The translations under genes and the position numbers were made by a program. Below the pieces are notes generated by a model. It was not told the origin of the DNA and did no database searches. It saw only the letters and a program-made list of their open reading frames with translations. Positions 5,136 to 5,635 of a stretch of 5,635 nucleotides of DNA are shown here, piece after piece. Numbering within the stretch: position 1 is the first letter of the stretch; every line of letters starts with the position of its first letter. Origin of the DNA: a bacterium (GTDB lineage Bacteria; UBP15; UBA6099; DSWB01); assembly GCA_020061125.1 (NCBI GenBank), contig JAGUYV010000041.1:1-5635 (forward strand). The letters are read 5' to 3'.

Positions 5136-5635
5136 TCATCCGAGGGTGCGGACAAATCCAAGAATGCGGTCCGCGCATTCGCCGGGCGCCTCGAGCATGA
5201 GCATGTGCCCGCAGCCGGGCAACTGCACCAGCTCCGATCCGGTGATGTTTTCATGCAGATAGGCCGAATACTTGAATGGCGTGAGATTGTCCTTGTCCCC
5301 GCACAAAATCAGGCACGGTACGCGGATCTGCGCGAGGCGCGGCATGATGTCGAAGGAATCGCAGATGCGGAAATCCTGCACAACCACCTCGGGAACCGCG
5401 CGTTTGAGGCTTTCCGCGTATCCCTGAATCAGAGCGGGCGGAGCGCCGGGCGCAAAGGCTGCGCCGGACATCATGGAAACCGCCGCGGCGGGATCCGGGG
5501 ATTCAAACTGCTGAATGAGCGCGGGAAGAACGCGCAGTCGCGCGCCCGTGGCGGCAAGAGCCAGCCCGCGCACCGCATCCGGATGCTCCAGCGCAACGCA
5601 CATGGCCAGCGCGCCGCCCATGGAGTGCCCAGCCA
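5136..5635 (-). CDS. Alpha/beta hydrolase, N-terminal part cut by the window edge
   Basis: Serine hydrolase of the alpha/beta-hydrolase fold; the substrate is not predictable from this part. The ATG at 5621 is internal: the frame stays open to the right edge, and the codons at 5622-5633 read A-G-H-S, giving the nucleophile elbow AGHSMGG with the catalytic serine at 5622-5624. Counting from that internal methionine, the acid is D111 in CGDKDNLTP (107-115) and the histidine is H139 in GCGHMLMLE (136-144), so the triad is complete. The cap region (about 25-95) has no diagnostic motif. About 165 residues are visible; the elbow usually sits near residue 90-110, so roughly a third of the protein is missing. 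It resembles the enol-lactonase/esterase/haloperoxidase-like group, but that does not fix a reaction. The gene converges on the zinc-ribbon gene and shares its terminator. Confidence 0.92.
   Translation of the reverse strand, partial: AGHSMGGALAMCVALEHPDAVRGLALAATGARLRVLPALIQQFESPDPAAAVSMMSGAAFAPGAPPALIQGYAESLKRAVPEVVVQDFRICDSFDIMPRLAQIRVPCLILCGDKDNLTPFKYSAYLHENITGSELVQLPGCGHMLMLEAPGECADRILGFVRTLG

Noticed and set aside
4740-5635. A plus-strand frame open from an ATG at 4740 (preceded by GGGAG) to the right edge, about 298 codons
   Set aside because: It is out of frame with the zinc-ribbon gene and then antisense in codon phase to the hydrolase. It would run through a strong bidirectional terminator. 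Both overlapped genes carry clear motifs, and the translation shows none.

Overview
The window is bacterial chromosomal DNA: GC-rich coding sequence with strong codon bias, separated by short AT-richer gaps that carry sigma70-like promoter elements and rho-independent terminators. The gene content (paired acyl-CoA dehydrogenases, an aspartase/fumarase-family lyase, an archaemetzincin) would suit an anaerobic or facultative proteobacterium, perhaps of the former Deltaproteobacteria. That placement is a weak inference, because no phylogenetic marker is present. I see no tRNA, rRNA, CRISPR array, insertion sequence or prophage gene.

Layout. (1) 1-2206, plus strand: the end of an operon. A 5'-truncated acyl-CoA dehydrogenase (ACAD-A) overlaps a second, full-length one (ACAD-B) by one base (TAATG), and a textbook terminator follows. 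(2) 2250-3635, minus strand, convergent with the operon: a class II fumarase/aspartase-family lyase, most likely an aspartate ammonia-lyase. Its start is re-assigned here to the ATG at 3635, behind a strong ribosome binding site. (3) 3636-3879: a divergent intergenic region with an AT-rich promoter block. (4) 3880-4608, plus: an archaemetzincin-type zinc protease with an N-terminal signal peptide. (5) 4609-4779: a gap with a promoter candidate and possible leader hairpins. (6) 4780-5058, plus: a 92-residue CxH/CxxC zinc-ribbon-like protein with a lysine-rich tail. (7) 5088-5121: a bidirectional terminator shared with (8) 5136-5635, minus: an alpha/beta hydrolase cut by the right edge.

The most interesting point is the ACAD pair. 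ACAD-A has a glutamate at the helix-G position used as catalytic base by isovaleryl-CoA dehydrogenase, and has the usual flavin-contacting residues. ACAD-B has no glutamate at either known catalytic-base position and has lost the two threonines that normally touch the flavin ring. It keeps the arginine and glutamine that reach into a neighbouring subunit's FAD site. Together with the one-base overlap, this suggests an obligate heteromer in which ACAD-B completes the active site of ACAD-A, as in the alpha2beta2 ACADs of mycobacterial cholesterol side-chain degradation. The second unusual gene is the archaemetzincin, which appears to be exported. The other genes look like independent transcription units with no obvious shared pathway.
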